A stretch of DNA of 6,986 nucleotides from Bacillota bacterium (GTDB lineage Bacteria > Bacillota > Clostridia > Lachnospirales > Lachnospiraceae): assembly GCA_017861355.1 (NCBI GenBank), contig JAGFXQ010000189.1, positions 1 to 6,986 on the forward strand, written 5' to 3'. Below the pieces are notes generated by a model that saw only the letters and a program-made list of their open reading frames with translations, was not told the DNA's origin and searched no databases. Shown one piece after another: positions 6,312-6,986 of the stretch (its first letter is position 1; the number at the start of each line of letters is the position of its first letter). A program made the translations under genes and the position numbers.

Positions 6312-6342
6312 AAATCTTATAGATTAATTACTAGGATATTTA

Positions 6343-6543
6343 TTATTTACCGACCATTCTTGACTCGTAATCCTGAATCATCTTCTTAACCATATATCCA
6401 CCAACAGAACCATTCTGACGGGATGTTAAGTCACCGTTGTATCCCTTTTTTAAAGGAACACCAAGTTCATTGGCCACCTCATACTTAAATCTGTCTAACG
6501 CTTCCTGTGCTTCGGGTATTTCTGCTCTGTTTCTACTTGACAT
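6343..6543 (-). CDS. Alpha/beta-type small acid-soluble spore protein (SASP)
   Basis: A 66-residue protein of the normal size for this family, whose members coat and protect DNA in the dormant spore core and feed germination after cleavage. The N-terminal half carries the GPR protease site in FKYEVANELGV, with cleavage expected between E22 and V23. The C-terminal half has the DNA-binding signature GDLTSRQNGSVGG (38-50 region) followed by YMVKKMI. The start is supported by a strong GGAGG (6551-6555) 7 bases before ATG. It is monocistronic, ending at the terminator at 6286-6311. Expression in the forespore under sigma-G is expected from the family. A GCATG and a CAGAATA box occur upstream, but only 14 bp apart, so I do not assign the promoter. 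The exact paralogue name cannot be determined. Confidence 0.96.
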   Translation of the reverse strand: MSSRNRAEIPEAQEALDRFKYEVANELGVPLKKGYNGDLTSRQNGSVGGYMVKKMIQDYESRMVGK

Positions 6544-6844
6544 ATAAACGCCTCCATTTCATATTCTGATTTAACATTGTGTCATGCAAAAACCAAAATA
6601 GTTTGTGTTGTTGTTTACTGCTTAACATGAACTCTGATTAATAAATCAAAATTGCTTCGTTAAGATGTTACGATAATAGTATGAGCAGGATTAATGAAAA
6701 TACTCATCCTAATACAACATTTTTCGATGTAATATCAGGAAATATCGAATAAAATTAAATCATTTTCTTAATCTTCTCTTTTTTTCTCTTTTTTCTCTTT
6801 TTTCTCTTTTTTCTCTTTTTGTCTTTTATTCTTCTATTTAATTC
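6544..6844. other. Intergenic region between citrate synthase and SASP genes
   Basis: No supportable gene on either strand. It holds the SASP ribosome site and presumably its promoter at the left, AT-rich sequence with weak inverted repeats (for example TTCGAT/ATCGAA around 6722-6750), and the pyrimidine repeat tract at the right. I found no convincing terminator for the citrate synthase gene. Confidence 0.6.
6772..6820. repeat. 49-nt homopyrimidine tract of 9-bp T6CTC tandem repeats
   Basis: Every base from 6772 to 6820 is C or T on the + strand. CTC recurs at 6776, 6786, 6795, 6804 and 6813, separated by T-runs of 7, 6, 6 and 6, so the core is a 9-bp unit with slight drift at the ends; a GTC at 6821 continues the pattern imperfectly. 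The unit is its own mirror image, so the tract is a mirror repeat. It lies about 25 bp after the citrate synthase stop. Confidence 0.9.
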
Positions 6845-6986
6845 TTATCTTTCATCCATTGCCACATAGGACTTGTGTTTGGATACACTCTTATAAGCAG
6901 GTCGTATAATCTTACCGGCATTATTTAACTCCTCGAGTCGATGAGCACTCCAACCGGCTATTCTTGCAATCGCAAAGATAGGAGTA
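6845..6986 (-). CDS. gltA: Citrate synthase, C-terminal end (partial)
   Basis: Only the last 46 codons are in the window, read on the - strand from 6985 to the TAA at 6845-6847; the rest lies beyond the right edge. The translated end contains AIARIAGWSAHRLEEL followed by GKIIRPAYKSV, the characteristic C-terminus of citrate synthase. The arginine of ARIAGW corresponds to the conserved C-terminal active-site arginine of the family. The enzyme condenses acetyl-CoA with oxaloacetate to citrate in the cytoplasm; in anaerobic clostridia it usually supplies 2-oxoglutarate for glutamate synthesis. The catalytic His and Asp residues are outside the window. A methylcitrate synthase cannot be excluded from this fragment. 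Confidence 0.88.
   Translation of the reverse strand, partial: TPIFAIARIAGWSAHRLEELNNAGKIIRPAYKSVSKHKSYVAMDER

Noticed and set aside
6562..6596. Sigma-G promoter for SASP from GCATG and CAGAATA
   Set aside because: The boxes are only 14 bp apart instead of about 17-18, and the implied start would lie almost on the ribosome site.
6722..6751. TTCGAT/ATCGAA inverted repeat as the citrate synthase terminator
   Set aside because: Only 6 bp with a long AT-rich loop and no T-run following on the - strand.
6772..6823. T6CTC repeat as a CRISPR array or as coding low-complexity sequence
   Set aside because: The unit is 9 bp with no spacers, and the citrate synthase frame stops before it; no open frame with a start and ribosome site crosses it.

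Overview
This window looks like a chromosomal housekeeping and sporulation segment of an anaerobic, spore-forming, moderately low-GC Firmicute. The best fit is Lachnospiraceae (Clostridium cluster XIVa, Lachnoclostridium-like). The evidence is an alpha/beta-type small acid-soluble spore protein, a YlbJ-type sporulation membrane protein, strong AGGAG-type ribosome binding sites, intrinsic terminators and the gene set tmcAL / pepF / ylbJ / coaD / rsmD. The family placement comes from gene content and protein style; I could not run a search. I see no insertion sequence, prophage, CRISPR array, rRNA or tRNA.

Layout, left to right. (1) 1-1257, + strand: tRNA(Met) cytidine acetate ligase TmcAL, missing only about 17 N-terminal residues beyond the window edge. 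A strong hairpin at 1262-1288 separates it from (2) pepF, an M3B oligoendopeptidase F on the - strand (1328-3133). (3) Divergent from pepF is ylbJ on the + strand (true start 3262, ends 4245). The 128-bp gap holds candidate face-to-face promoters and a small dyad. (4) ylbJ converges, with only 3 bp between stop codons, on a - strand operon that reads rsmD (5431-5985), coaD (4892-5392), then a 213-residue coiled-coil protein of unknown function (4249-4890). A good sigma-A promoter (TTGACA-16-TAAAAT, 6113-6140) drives this operon. Its leader is about 120 nt and ends in an 8-codon open frame just before rsmD. (5) A short spore-protein gene on the - strand (6343-6543) has a textbook terminator (6286-6311). 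(6) The right edge carries the last 46 codons of a citrate synthase gene on the - strand (6845-6986). Between it and the spore-protein gene lies a 301-bp gap with a 49-nt pure pyrimidine tract made of 9-bp T6CTC repeats.

Functionally the window mixes translation and RNA modification (tmcAL for tRNA ac4C34, rsmD for 16S rRNA m2G966), coenzyme A synthesis (coaD), central carbon metabolism (citrate synthase), peptide turnover (pepF) and sporulation (ylbJ, SASP). I do not see a new multi-gene system. The points most worth a second look are the pyrimidine mirror-repeat tract, the coiled-coil gene locked one base behind coaD, the in-frame mini-ORF before rsmD, and the terminator-less convergence of a sporulation gene with the coaD operon.
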